64,000 nucleotides of DNA from Bimuria novae-zelandiae CBS 107.79 (Eukaryota > Ascomycota > Dothideomycetes > Pleosporales > Didymosphaeriaceae). Position 1 is the first letter of the stretch, and the number at the start of each line of letters is the position of its first letter. Position numbers and translations under genes: made by a program. The notes beneath the pieces were generated by a model, which did no database searches, was not told the DNA's origin, and saw nothing but the letters and a program-made list of their open reading frames with translations. Of the stretch, positions 33,499 through 44,576 are shown one piece after another. Where the stretch lies: contig ML976765.1 of the NCBI GenBank assembly GCA_010015655.1, positions 73,084-137,083 of the forward strand, read 5' to 3'.

Positions 33499-34095
33499 AT
33501 GCCTAAGGATCCTAAGCCCCGCAAAGCGCGTGCGCCTCGCAAGAAGACTTCGACCCAAGAGCGACACGATCGCGCCGCCCAAGTGCGTGCGTCATCAAAA
33601 GAGATGGTGTTTCGTTGCGAAAGGTGTACGAAAGAGAATTTGCGATGTTTTGTGGATACCGCGTCCGGTCGTTGTGCTGGCTGTATCGCCGTAAGCGCTG
33701 AGTGCGAGTTGTTCGTTCCCGAAGAGGAATGGGAGAAATTGGAGCAAGAGAAGCGTGAGAAGCGATTGGCTCTTCTTCGTTCCGAAGCTGAGACCGCTCG
33801 TCTTCGTGTAGAGTTGGCTGAGGCGGAAAGTCGTAAGCAAGAGTTCGCGCGTCGCGACTTAGCGATTATAAAGGCACAGCGGAGTCAAGAGGCGGATAGC
33901 TCGAGTGCGGCTGCTCCGTCCCGAGACGTTGATTTCCTCGCTGATCCAGGCTGGTCACAGGCTAACAATCTTCCTCTTAATCCGTTAATGGATCTCCTCC
34001 TTACTGAGTTCTTGACTGGTTCTCCTCTAATCGTCTCCGGTTCTTTCCCTTGGCTTGACGATAGTACTGTGCCAACATCTGGCGGTAGTTGCTGA
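33499..34095 (+). CDS. Intact antisense ORF in G2 with Zn2Cys6-like cysteine pattern
   Basis: 198 aa, uninterrupted, on the strand opposite to gag-pol. The N-terminus is Lys/Arg-rich. Six cysteines (Cys40, 43, 50, 59, 62, 69) are spaced C-x2-C-x6-C-x8-C-x2-C-x6-C, which fits the consensus of fungal Zn(II)2Cys6 binuclear clusters. A strongly charged, Leu/Ala-periodic predicted coiled coil follows (residues about 72-120), then an acidic/hydrophobic tail. It starts 129 bp inside the 3' LTR, with a TATA-like CATATAAG about 50 bp upstream of the ATG. It lacks the stop codons found in the rest of the element. I do not recognise a named protein. DNA binding and expression are inference; it could also be a captured host exon. 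Confidence 0.6.
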   Translation: MPKDPKPRKARAPRKKTSTQERHDRAAQVRASSKEMVFRCERCTKENLRCFVDTASGRCAGCIAVSAECELFVPEEEWEKLEQEKREKRLALLRSEAETARLRVELAEAESRKQEFARRDLAIIKAQRSQEADSSSAAAPSRDVDFLADPGWSQANNLPLNPLMDLLLTEFLTGSPLIVSGSFPWLDDSTVPTSGGSC

Positions 34096-34199
34096 GGTTT
34101 GCTTTTGGTTCCTATATGTCTTCTAAGTGTAGATATCCTTTCTATTTAATAAGGTATGTTCGTGGCTAATTCGTGTGTTGTAGTATCTTTTTAACTTCG

Positions 34200-37100
34200 A
34201 ATTCAGTTTCTTCTTCTGGCTAGTAATAGAAGGTAGTTTTAACTAGCGTTTCCGGGTCTGCGGGTTTAAGTTAGTCTACATGAAATACCGGGTGTATCTT
34301 GGCGTCTAGCGGTAGTTCTAATTAGTAGTTAACTAGTGATACTTGTTTAATAATAAAAAATGGCCTAACCTTAATATGATCCAGTTTCTTATGTTTTTCC
34401 TTCTAGGTTCGAAGGTTTTTCGTAAGCAGATATGCTTTATCCCCCTTCTTTAGCTAAGGTGCCGTTTTTTCTTTTTCGGTTCGTGTAGGAAATGCTTTAC
34501 TATTAAGCTTTCTTAAGATTCTCTTGGAGTTGTGCATGTGTTTTCTTTATAGTTTCTACTATGTTTATTACTTCTTCTGTCTTAATCGCTGTAGGAAGTA
34601 TTTAATTAAAGAGATATAGGTGTCTTCTATAGTTTACATAGAATAGTGTAAATCCTGTTGCTACTAATATCTTATTGTTGTATACTAATTATGCCATAGG
34701 TAGTAAGGAAATCTAGTTATTCTTTTGGTTGTTGCAGTAGATGCGTAGGTACGTTTCGATTGTCTGATTCGTACGTTCTGTCTGTCTGTCGGTCTGCGGA
34801 TGGTATACTGTTAATAGTTTTCGTTTTATTCTAATTAGTGCCATGAGTGTGGTCTAGTAGTTTAAGGTAAAGAGTTTGTCTCTATCGCTAATAATTGTCT
34901 TTAGGATGCTGTAGTGTTATATAAGCTAATTTAGGATAAGAAATACGAGTTCCTTTGCCATGGTTGTCTTCTGGCATGGTAGTAATTCCACGTATTTAGT
35001 AAATCGATATATAATATTTAGTATCGCGTCGTAAGTAATTCCTGTTACAGGGTCTTTTGACTTTAGTAGTCCTGTAACGAAGTCTATAGCGATGTCTTCC
35101 TATAGTGTAACGGGTATTTAGATTGCTTATATCTCTCTATACTTAAGATGTGTTGCGTGTTTGTTGCGCTAGCAATCTACGTATTTGCGGATGTAGGTAG
35201 TTACTGCTTCCTTAATTCCTTTAAAGCTATAATTCCGCTGGATGAGTTCCATTGTCTTTCTAATTCCTAGGTGTCTGTATATAGGGTCGTCGTGGTATTA
35301 TCGTATAACCTCTATCTATAGTTCCTTGGGTACTTCTCGCGTGAGTACAAGGAGTTAATTAAGTTTGGCTGTTAGTTCTAAAGATCTATTAGGATTCTTT
35401 TTTAGTATTATAGAGTATATTTTAACCTTTTCTCCCTTATTATTTATTCTGCTAAGAGCATCTACTCGTCCGTTTTCCTTACCTAGGGTGTACACAATTT
35501 TAAATTTATACTATCCTAGCGTTTCTAACCATCTTACTTGTCGTTAGGTTAGGTCCTTCGTGGTTGTGAAGCGTGTAAGATTCTTATAGTCTATAAAAAT
35601 TATAAGTTCTAAGTAGCTATATATATAAATCCTCTAGTGTTTAATAGCTTTTACTATCGCGAGTAGTTCCTTGTCGTGTACTTTATACCGTGATTCTTTA
35701 GATGTGAATTTGTGTACGTAGTATGCGACTAGGTGCTATTTGCTATTCTTCTCTTGCTTCGCGTATGCTCTAACTGCTAGGTCGCTTACGTTGGTCTCTA
35801 TACGCAGGGGTTTGTTGTCCTAAAAGTGTATAAGGACTAGTGGCGTAATATATGCTTCTTATAGTGTTTAGAATACTTATTCGCATTCTTTTGTCTAGTT
35901 AAAAGGTCTATCTTTCTTTATAAGGTTTGTGAGTGGTAGTGTAATTCTGGAGTAGTCCGTGATAATTTGTCTATTAAATCTAGTAAATCTAAGGAAGGCT
36001 TGTACTTTTTTAAGGTTAGTAGGTAATTTTTACTTCTTTACTTCCTTAATCTTTAAAGGGCTTACTTAAATACCTTTAGTATTAATAACGTGTCATAGAA
36101 ACTCTAATTCTGTGATATAAAATTTATATTTCTTAAGTTTTAATTATAGGTTAGCGCTATCTAGCGCTTATAGTACTATCTATACGTGCTGCACATGATC
36201 CTTCTCTTGTTTAGAGAATACCAGGATATCGTTAAGGTAGGTAACTATAAAGATGTTAAGGTAGTTCCGTAGTATATTATTAATTATTACTTAAAATGTT
36301 GCTGGTGCGTTCGTAAGTCTAAAAGGCATAACTTAGTACTTGAATAGTCTATATCTAGTTCGAAAGGCTGTCTATTTATATAAGGTGGTATTTATCTCGT
36401 AGGTCGAATTGCGTGAATATCTTAGCTCGTCCTAGTCTATCTTAAGACTCTTGTATGTTTGGTAGTAGGTATCTATTCTTAATTGTTATATTATTTAGCT
36501 TCCTATAGTTAATGCATGGACGTGGCGTTCTATTCTTTTTTACAACGAATATTAGGGGTGATGCTACTAGCGATTCTAACTTACGTATTTATTACCTATT
36601 AAGGGCTTTCCTTAGAAATTCGCGTGTCTATTAGAGTTCCTTTGCGCTCTGTCCGTATAGTGGTCTAAAGGGTGGCGTTTTTCCCTCTTCGAGAACAATG
36701 CGATAATCTTGGTGTGTATACTTAGGAAGGGCGTTTACTCCTTTCTCTTCCTAAAACAAATAACTCCATTCTTTATATTTGTCAGGGATATTAAGAGGTG
36801 TGCTGTTCTCTTTATGCTTACGCTTTATAACCTAGTAGTTCCTGCTAGTATTTGCTAAGTTAATTTCGCGTTTATTAACCTCTAGTCGCAAGACTATATT
36901 ATTAATAGCTCTCTTATCTACTATTATACTCTATTAATGCGTAGGCTTTACTTATAATGCATAGTTACAGCGCTTAAAGGATAGCTTTCTCTTTTCCTAG
37001 TTAATTATAGGGTTATGCTTCCTTAACTAGGGTAGTCTTAAAATTATTTCGTAATTCGCTTCCTTAATAACGTTAAGGGTAATTAATTCCTGGTGTCTAT

Positions 37101-39200
37101 AAATCGTAAGGGTGGTCTTGACCTTGTATTCAATTGTTACTTTGCCAGGCATTAGATATCTATTCGCGACATAAATAGTATAGGGTATAGCCTTCTTGCG
37201 CTCGTAGAGTCCTGCTTTATTAAGTGCTTTTCTTAATACATAACTCTCCTATGCTCCTACGTCCAGCATGGCTTTTATCCATATTTTTTAAGCTATACTA
37301 GTAGCTTAATTAATGCCTAACTATTAGTGGCATTTACTTCTTTAAAGGCATTTTCCTGCCTAAGCCTAGGTCTAAAAAAGACATTTTCTTTTTGGCTAGC
37401 TTCGTAGGTTTAAGGTGTCCTTCATTCTTTTCCTAGGGCTATTACTAGGCCTTGTCTAGGGAAACTTCACCGTCTTCTTTCTTTATTACCGTTTTAATCT
37501 TAAGGGTTGTGGTCCTTTTTAGTATACGATTAAATTTATACTTATTCTTTTACTCCCTGTGTTCCTTATAGTCAGGGTGTAAGCATGTATGCTATTTGTC
37601 TAATACGTATCTTTTATTAACTAGTAGTAACATTACTTAGTTTAGTGCCTAGTTAAGATGTAAAAAGTATTGTATTTCGCGTTTATCCTAAAGGTGAACA
37701 TCGCAATAGGCGATAGGACAGTTAAACTACTCCTATCTATATTATTAGTATATTCGGGGAAAGTAGCTATATTCCTTAGCTTAGTAATAAATAGTACATT
37801 AGTCTTCTCTATAAAGGGTCTATTAGATAGTCTCGTGCGTAGGGTTATAGTAGTCTAAGTCGTACTTAGGTTTATAGTTTAGGTTTTCGTTTAGACACTT
37901 CTTCTTAGGGTCTTTATAGGCGTAGCGATAATCTGCCATTTCCCGTGCTACTTTACTAACCAGGTTAGGTTGGTAAGCATGAAAAAATGCTTCTGCGTAG
38001 TCTTATCGTTTAATTACTATAAACCCAAAGTCTCCTTCTCTTGGTTAGTATTTTTCCAAGAAGTCGAAAACATTCGTCGTCTTGCTAGTAACAGGTTTTT
38101 TCTAGCTAGGGTAAGGTGTAGGAGATCGAGGCATTGGTTCCTTCTCCTTTTCCTTTTCGTCCAAACCTTCGTATACATCCTCGTAGAGTCGTAAGTCTAG
38201 TAACTCTAATCGTTCCGATTCTTCGTCGTGGATGTTAATTTACTTAATAGTGGATACTACTTGCTATTCTTCGTTAGTAGTTTCTTCTTTATTAATAGTT
38301 AGTACGTTTAGCTGCCTAGTAATCTTATTCTTAGATCTGCAGTTCCTAGCAATGTGGCCTAGTTTACTACATGTAAAATATTTACGCGTCTCGGTCCCCT
38401 GTCGTTAGGTTCTATCTAAGATACGTTAGTTAGGCTTTTAAAAGCCTGTAACCTTTCCTGCTCCCTTTTCCAGGTTGTTAAACTAGATATCTTTTATAGG
38501 TTAGGGTCTATAGTAGTTGCGTTACTGTCGTCGAGGTGCTTTTAGTGGCGCCCTATAGACTACAGGTGCCTATTGTCTAAAACTAGCGTTCCTTAGATTC
38601 CTGCGGAATTCTTCTTGCAAGGCGAACCACTCCCTATTAATATAGATAGTCTCTTTATACAGTTTATCTAAGATCTCTATCTTTACACTGCTACGTAAGA
38701 GTTCCTTATACATATTACGTTTAAGGCCTTGCTTATATATTATCTTAAAAGATTTATTCTCCTAGTTAAGTTACACTGCGTACTTGCGGAACTTGGCTAT
38801 ATATTTAGCTATAGATTAGTATTAGCGAATTGTTTAGATCGCACGTCTAGCGATAGCTATTTTATTAGTAATTCTAAATATCTGTTAAAGGCAAGTCTTA
38901 AAGTTATTATAGTCTTTAATAATGTCGATTGCATTAGCGTGTTTGTTAATATATTCCTTATTTTTATTGTCGTAATCCATGTCTAGGTAATTAGGTAGGG
39001 ACAGATCTATTCTTTAGCGCTTCCTCGCATATAGGTTGTAGCAAAGATAACCTTCTTCTTGTCTTTAAAGTCTTAGTTTTAGTCAAAGAAGTAGAGGTCT
39101 AGCTATAAGAGCCAGGTGTTAAGGAGGGTATAATTACTATTATATAAGTTAGGTTTGTGTGCCTTGTTCTTGCCATCCCCTATAGGGGTAATATAGTTGT
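34200..39200 (-). pseudogene. G2 gag-pol relic
   Basis: On the minus strand, gag at about 39.2-37.5 kb ends in a zinc-knuckle relic (FTCSKLGHIARNC near 38.38-38.34 kb). Protease relic at about 37.3-36.9 kb (LPWLRKHNP). RT at about 36.7-36.0 kb carries TPPFRPLYGQSAKEL, SPLIFVVKKN, INYRKLN and FTQFDLRDKYH. RNase H follows at about 35.9-35.4 kb, then integrase, with a C-terminal DKAYLL and HPVFHVD relic near 34.45-34.25 kb. This is the Ty3/gypsy order without an evident chromodomain. Stops are frequent. Confidence 0.85.
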
Positions 39201-39257
39201 CCAAAGCCATAGAAGAGGTAGGGATCTTATTAGTATTTATATTAAGGGTGTTTAAGA

Positions 39258-39688
39258 TGTTAAGGTCCTAAAGGGGTAGCTAGTCCCTAAGGGGCTAAGG
39301 TTAGTTCTCGGGCAGGAATACTATAGTAGGATAAAAAAGGGTTATAGTAATAGCTTGCGCTTATTACTAGGGCGTTAGTATTAAAGGTGTGTATAGTATA
39401 ATTAAATTAACAAGGTTGCTTATTTAGATCTAAACAATAGATTAATAAACAGGTTAAATATAAGTATAAAAGTTCATCCTCGCGTTCCTATATACTTAGG
39501 GAATTCTACCCTCACATTAAAGGTTGCTATCACTAATAGTTCTGCTATTAATAATAGTTGTGCCATCACTAACAGTGTTGCTTGGCGTAATGGTAATCAC
39601 GTAACCTCGATAGTGCAGTCCCACCAATGGTTACCCCGCAGCTGCCACCGTTGGTCCTCGACACTTGTAGGTCGCTCGAATCCTAACA
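39258..39688 (-). repeat. G2 5' LTR (431 bp)
   Basis: Partner of the left LTR without the MITE, followed by the CGCTA target duplication. Confidence 0.93.
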
Positions 39689-39693
39689 CGCTA

Positions 39694-40241
39694 ATCTGTA
39701 TACTACACTTGTCTATGTTATAGCGGTGCGCAGGGAGGATTTTATAGTAGTCTATAACCTTCTAAAGTATGTTATACTATTACTAGAGGATTACTAGTAA
39801 TTAAGCAAGCTTTTACTGCACCTTAAGTAGCTTTGCCTTAACACACTTAAACTTTAGGTAAGCTTTAAGCTATCTTCGCGCCCATGCTATCCCTACTTTT
39901 AGTAGAGATTTGCTACTATAGAGCTCCTTAAGGAGTAAGTTAGCTTAAATTTCGACCAGCATTCGCGTTACGCCGTACCTAATTAAATTAATAATATTAA
40001 TAAAGCGTAGTAGAGCTACTTTTTGTTTAGTAGAGAGTAGCTTATTTGTAGAAGCGCGTGTAGACTTATTATTACTACTATTAAAGGCGCGTTACAGGCG
40101 TTAGTAAGGTAGTAGCGGGTTATAATGGCGCGCGTAATGAAGTAGGTTTGGCTAGGTTAACTTTTACAACTTTACTATAGCCTTTTTAATTATATCGCGC
40201 TCGCGATTGTAAGAGGAGGTGGTATTAGAGCGATCTGGCAT
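39694..40241 (-). pseudogene. P2 transposase, N-terminal half
   Basis: Starts with an ATG at 40241 (MPDRSNTTSSYNRERDIIKK). It continues through a Psq/CENP-B helix-turn-helix relic and a Tc5-type DNA-binding region (KQKVALLRFINIINLI.YGVT) to YYKILPAHRYNIDKCSIQI, the N.DE.G.Q.G start of the DDE domain. It then meets the G2 target site. It has several RIP-type stops. Confidence 0.82.
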
Positions 40242-40297
40242 TTTCTTTTATTTAATTCGGCGTTGCGGTTGTCAAGATATAGAGGTTAAGGTTTTAT

Positions 40298-40331
40298 TTA
40301 TCGTTGAGCTGTCATTATCGTTGAGCTGTCA
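40298..40331 (-). repeat. Two tandem 17-bp units at the P2 end
   Basis: TTATCGTTGAGCTGTCA occurs twice without spacer (40298-40314 and 40315-40331). It lies subterminally in P2, mirroring the doubled unit in the P1 termini. Confidence 0.9.
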
Positions 40332-40332
40332 G

Positions 40333-40395
40333 GCCCGTGCGTAGCACGGGTATTTCTCTGCGAGAAACTAGCGTTGGGCCCGAGTAGGGGCCGAG
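40333..40395 (-). repeat. Hairpin-bearing inverted unit, right copy
   Basis: Resembles the inverse complement of 21541-21602. The hairpin CCCGTGCGTAGCACGGG at 40334-40350 ends at a TA. This is where AT-rich island sequence gives way to normal-GC sequence. Confidence 0.55.
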
Positions 40396-40664
40396 TAACT
40401 TTGAACAAGCACTAGGGCCTTGGAACGCCAGCCCTGCTCCCAATCCAAAGTCGGATTTTAGATGTCCCTCAGCGCTTGGCAGCGGCGCTGCACAGCCACG
40501 GGTCTGACAGCCGCCACAGATACATTACGCCCTAACGATGGGGTGGGACGTGCAGGGTCGTTCTGTACTAGCCAGGATTAGTACCCGCTTCCGCCGAAGG
40601 TACCGACCAGCGTAGTAACCCTGCATGAATTTGCCCACGATAGCGCGCACAAGGCTAATGATGA
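40396..40664. other. Normal-GC host sequence between P2 and H2
   Basis: No gene, repeat or transposon motif seen. It would be continuous with 44253 onward before the H2 insertion. Confidence 0.5.
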
Positions 40665-40859
40665 CTTCCAAGCAGAGATGCCAGTAATCAATCAATCAAT
40701 ATTAAAGCTCCAATATTGTATTAATTGGTAGTTTTTTGGTGTTGTGATTAAATTAATTGAAAATTAACCTCAGAAGTAGTATATTAATTAATATTAATAT
40801 TAAATTATTAAAGTTAATTACTTATTTAGCTACTAATTATAAATATCGTAGGTCTGCTG

Positions 40860-43600
40860 TGTACTCTTATCCCCTATCTTTACATTAAAGCCTGCATTAG
40901 TTAGAAATAAAAATCTAGCTTAGTGCCACGCCTTAACGCATTATAAAGTAGTAAGTAGTTAAGAGCTAATCTTACGTTACTTAGGCTTAAGAAGGTTACC
41001 TAACTAGCTAAAAACTCGCTTACACTTATAGCTGGAAGCTAGTATTATTATTATATTAATAATAAAGTAGGACAGGTTAGGATACTTCCTCTCGTACAAT
41101 ATCTAGTATTTAATAGGGGTTGGCGAGTGCTCGCTCTCGTATTCTGCTACGGACCACTTAGGCTCCTTCTTCCACTCTATATATTTATTCTCTAAGTTAT
41201 CGCTATCGTCTTTGTTATTAAGTATAGAGTTAATAGCGTTATTAAGCGCGCTTGCTATGCGTTAGAGGGTAGGCATAGCTACTATATCTATAGTTAGCTT
41301 ATATTAAGCCTAAAGCTACTAAAATCTTATATACTAAGCCTTAAGTTTCTTGCTATCTCGTTACTATAATTAATTATAGTATGTTTTATAGCGCGGGTGG
41401 AGTATCGTAGCGGCGTAGTAGGCTAGGGAATTAAGTAGCCTATAGTAGTAGTTGTTAGCTTTCTTAAGCGCGGAGCGTAAATTAATAGTAATATAGTCTT
41501 TAGGTGCAGTTTCGTGCTTGTAGTTAACGCTCTCGTATAGTAGCAAGCGTGCTTTATACTTATTAATTAATATTTTAAATATAGGAAGTGCCTTATAGAG
41601 TGCACTAAACCTACTAGTTTTACCACGACCTTGCAAGCGATTGGTAGCCAACTTTAGGGGCTATAAGATAGTAACGTATTTAGTTATTACCGCCTAATTA
41701 GCAAAGGTAAGCCTACCAGATCGCATCCATCGCGGCACCTTTAGTAGCTGGCTACCACGCTACTAAGCGTGGCTATTAGCTATCTTAGTCTCTTTAATAT
41801 GATAGGTAGTATACGCGTAAAAGGTAGACTAGAGTAGTATACTATACTTAAACGCGCTACTAAAGCTATTCTAACGCGTAATAACTAGGCGTACTAGCTT
41901 GTATAGCTTAATTTTGGCGTGTGTAGGAAGGTCTTTATGCGATTAACGTTAGCAGTAGTAGAAGAGGTTATATTATTTAGGCGTATTAATATAATTAACA
42001 ATATCTAGAAACACACCAAGTAGGCCATCTTTCCGCCACTCTGCCATATAAAACTCTTCTTCTTCTATATTATTAGCAGTGTTATTGTAGGCGTCGCTAT
42101 CCTTGCCAAACATAATGTTTTAACTAATAAAATTAAGTGTATAAGGAGCACAGCGGAGGCGATAATTACTAAATAAGAAGCTAAATAATTGTTAAGTCCC
42201 TACGGGTAGCTAATCCGTAAGTAGTTAGGGTTGGTTCTCGGGCAGGAATACTTGTTAGGCAAGAAAGGAGTATTGACTGCTTGAGCTGGTCAATGGGGTT
42301 GTCGGTATCGAGAGGACGTAGGAGTCATAATCGAATCAACGAGAGCCTGAGTCAAATCCAAACGATAGATTGATAAACAGGTTGAACACGAGGTGGAAGA
42401 GTCCATCCTCATGTTCCTATATACTTAGCATGCTCGACTTGCTCGACTCGAGCAGAGCGAGCACAGCCTTGGCCTTATGCACCTGCTCGACTTGCTCGCT
42501 TCGAGCGCTTCGAGCAGTCACGTGACCTGCCCATTGCTGTGCCACCATTGGCTCCCATAAGACCTTGTCCGTCTCAGAATGTTAGCCTGGTGATGCTAAA
42601 TACAGATCCTAACAATAATACGCTAAGTTTTTATATAGCTGTGTTATTAGCGTACGCATTATTAAGCACAAAGTAGCCAAGATTACTATTATCTACGCTA
42701 AATAACTACAGAATCCTAGTAACTAGCTCTGCTATCCTCTCGCTAGTATAAGCACTACTAAGCTAGGGGAGCGTAATAGGTAAGTCCTTTACTTCTCTAG
42801 CTTTATTAGCGTAGTAAGCAATAATACCAAAGAAGCCGTGATGTCCGCCTTTTATAGTCTACCTGTTAAAGCTTATGTGTATTTTGCTGTGAGCCTGAGA
42901 CAGGTCTTTTGCAACCTGTGGCTTTAGCTAATAGTATAGCTTTATTATAAAGGTTGCCATACTTATACGACTCCTCCACAGCGCGTCTTTAGCTATAGGG
43001 TTGGCAAATCGTAGCATAGCTTAGAAGGCAGGGTTCTCGAACTCGCGAAAAGGGTAGTTATTATTAATAAGCTATAGTATAGCCTGTAATTAAAACCTGT
43101 GTACGTTAAAGTAACTATGCTTATTAGTAACCTTTTAAGAGATTTTAATACTATAGCTTTACGTAAGTGCGAGTGTTAACTGCCCTTAAGGTAATAAGCG
43201 TGTAGGTAGAGGTATTAGGCTATCCTTATTAAGCTAATAGCTAGGTATTGTTTAAGCTAAGTGTGCATTAGCAGTAGAGGTTAACGTTATAACTTTAAAG
43301 ATACTGCTAGGCCTCTTGTATTAATAGTAGTATTTACAGAGCTACTAGGCCTTTATTAAGTTTAATAGTTTAGTTATACAGTAGCTATGCTTAAATATCT
43401 AACTCTAGCTTTACTTTATTATAGTAGTAGGTTTATAATAGCCAGGTAATCGCGCAAAGTCCACGTCGTCTACGTTATTAATAAGGCTAGAGTAAAGCCC
43501 TACGTTAACATCGTTAATGTATAGGTCTGTCGTTGCCTCTATAGCCGCTGTTAACACTCCTCTAGGGCGCACTATATTAGACTCTAGCACTAGGTTAAGC
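40860..43600 (-). pseudogene. hAT transposase of H2, RIP-degraded, split by a solo LTR
   Basis: The best-preserved block is 41651-41370: RLQGRGKTSRFSALYKALPI, then NNYYYRLLNSLAYYAATILH and PRYKTYY, the hAT core. The C-terminal dimerisation region at about 41.15-40.88 kb reads ASSYKCKRVFS.LGNLLKPKQRKISS. Upstream parts toward 43.6 kb are heavily mutated and interrupted by the solo LTR. Confidence 0.8.
42190..42614 (-). mobile_element. Solo LTR, G2-related family (425 bp)
   Basis: Plus-strand ends TGTTAAGTCCC and GATCCTAACA. Flanked by a perfect ATAAT duplication (42185-42189 and 42615-42619). It shares GGTTGGTTCTCGGGCAGGAA-type internal sequence with the G2 LTRs. It is much less RIP-mutated than the surrounding H2 sequence, so it is younger. 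Its middle carries clustered inverted TGCTCGA/TCGAGCA motifs. Confidence 0.9.
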
Positions 43601-44287
43601 AGCCTTCGCTTAAACGGCGCGTCTTTCGTGGCTTGTGAGGCTGCTGTAAACAGCTTATACCGCGGAGAAGTAGTGTCGGTCAGCAGTGCAAGTGTCTCGT
43701 TTGGCGGCCCTATAGGCTGTGTAGGCGGTGGGGTACCTAGGCATACAGGCTTCGGTTACTGCGTGCCATCGCCCTCGCGGGCTTTGAGTATGGGTTTATA
43801 GTTACGTTTAGCGCGTTTAAATAGCGTGTTAACTACCTTAGCTACGCGTTTAGCTAAGATAAAAGGTATTAAAAATTATTTATAAATAGATAGATTATAC
43901 TAAACGACGCGTATGTTATGTATGCTAGTAAGCTACGTGGTAGTAATAATAGTTTAGCTAAGAAAGTACGCGATTAAGTTTAAAAGAAAGGCTTAGCAGG
44001 CTATAGCTAAGTATAGCTTAAATATAGAATTATTTCTACTACTATAGAGGTAAAAAATAGTTCTTACTCTGAAATTTAATTTTAAGTACAAAATATTAAT
44101 TAAGTTTTAATATATCAATCAATATTTTCATAGGATATTGAAATTGAATTAAAAATAGCAGCTAAAGTATTAAATTAATTGAATATTGAATTTCAATCAA
44201 TATCAATCAATATATTGAAACATGATTGATTGTTGGCATCTCTGCTTCCGAGCATCAGAGTGAGGGTTTGAGGCTAGCATAAGGCTG

Positions 44288-44576
44288 TTTTACAAAAATT
44301 TGGAGCGAAGAAGACGTGACGTTGGCGCTGTAGGATGGGAAGTCTGTTACGCTACGAAAGAAGGCACTTCACAAATCAGGCGCAGAGGCCACCATGCAAA
44401 CGTAATTTTTGGAGAAGAGTCAGTGATAGACAGTTAGGATTAGCAACAGCAGATAATTTCCATAGAATTATAGCAATATTCTTTGTGCGCATAAGCTTTC
44501 TGGTTGCTGCAAGTCGAAGTACCCCTTATTTGTCTCGGCACACAGTGTGTCTCGCTACGCAGTGAGGGACGTTAGA
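44288..44576 (+). repeat. Dispersed duplicated unit, copy B
   Basis: Full-length match to the reverse complement of 8963-9250. It begins 36 bp beyond the right target duplication of H2. Both reading-frame segments described for copy A are also open here (FYKNLE, VGAVGWEVCY, IRRRGHHANVIF; then FHRIIAIFFVRISFLVAAS). Confidence 0.75.

Larger units (their letters stand above)
32650..39688 (-). mobile_element. Ty3/gypsy LTR retrotransposon (element G2), minus orientation
   Basis: 7039 bp between perfect 5-bp duplications (CGCTA). LTRs are 39258-39688 (431 bp) and 32650-33369 (720 bp, which is 431 bp plus a 289-bp MITE). In plus-strand reading both start TGTTAAG and end CCTAACA. A minus-strand polypurine tract (GAAAGGGGGGAGG) abuts the left LTR, confirming minus orientation. 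gag-pol on the minus strand is RIP-degraded. An intact antisense ORF lies between integrase and the 3' LTR. It is inserted in the P2 transposase. Confidence 0.93.
31715..40350 (-). mobile_element. pogo-like DNA transposon (element P2), split by G2
   Basis: Transposase halves on the minus strand lie on either side of the 7-kb G2 retrotransposon: the N-terminal half at 40241-39694, the C-terminal half from 32649 to 31715. The right end carries two perfect tandem 17-bp units (40298-40331) and a hairpin CCCGTGC..GCACGGG ending at 40350, followed by TA. The other end is not seen; the transposase frame is cut at 31714 by the H1 terminus. A candidate diverged partner of the right end is at 21583-21640. 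Confidence 0.72.
40673..44244 (-). mobile_element. hAT-family DNA transposon (element H2)
   Basis: 3572 bp. The left end reads CAGAGATGCCAGTAATCAAT; the inverse complement of the right end reads CAGAGATGCCAACAATCAAT. The 8-bp flanks CTTCCAAG (40665-40672) and CTTCCGAG (44245-44252) differ at one base, a typical hAT target duplication with a single transition. The transposase relic is on the minus strand. A 425-bp solo LTR (42190-42614) is nested inside. AT-rich with abundant stops. Confidence 0.92.

Noticed and set aside
41370..41651. 93-codon minus-strand ORF as a stand-alone gene
   Set aside because: It is an undamaged fragment of the H2 hAT transposase.
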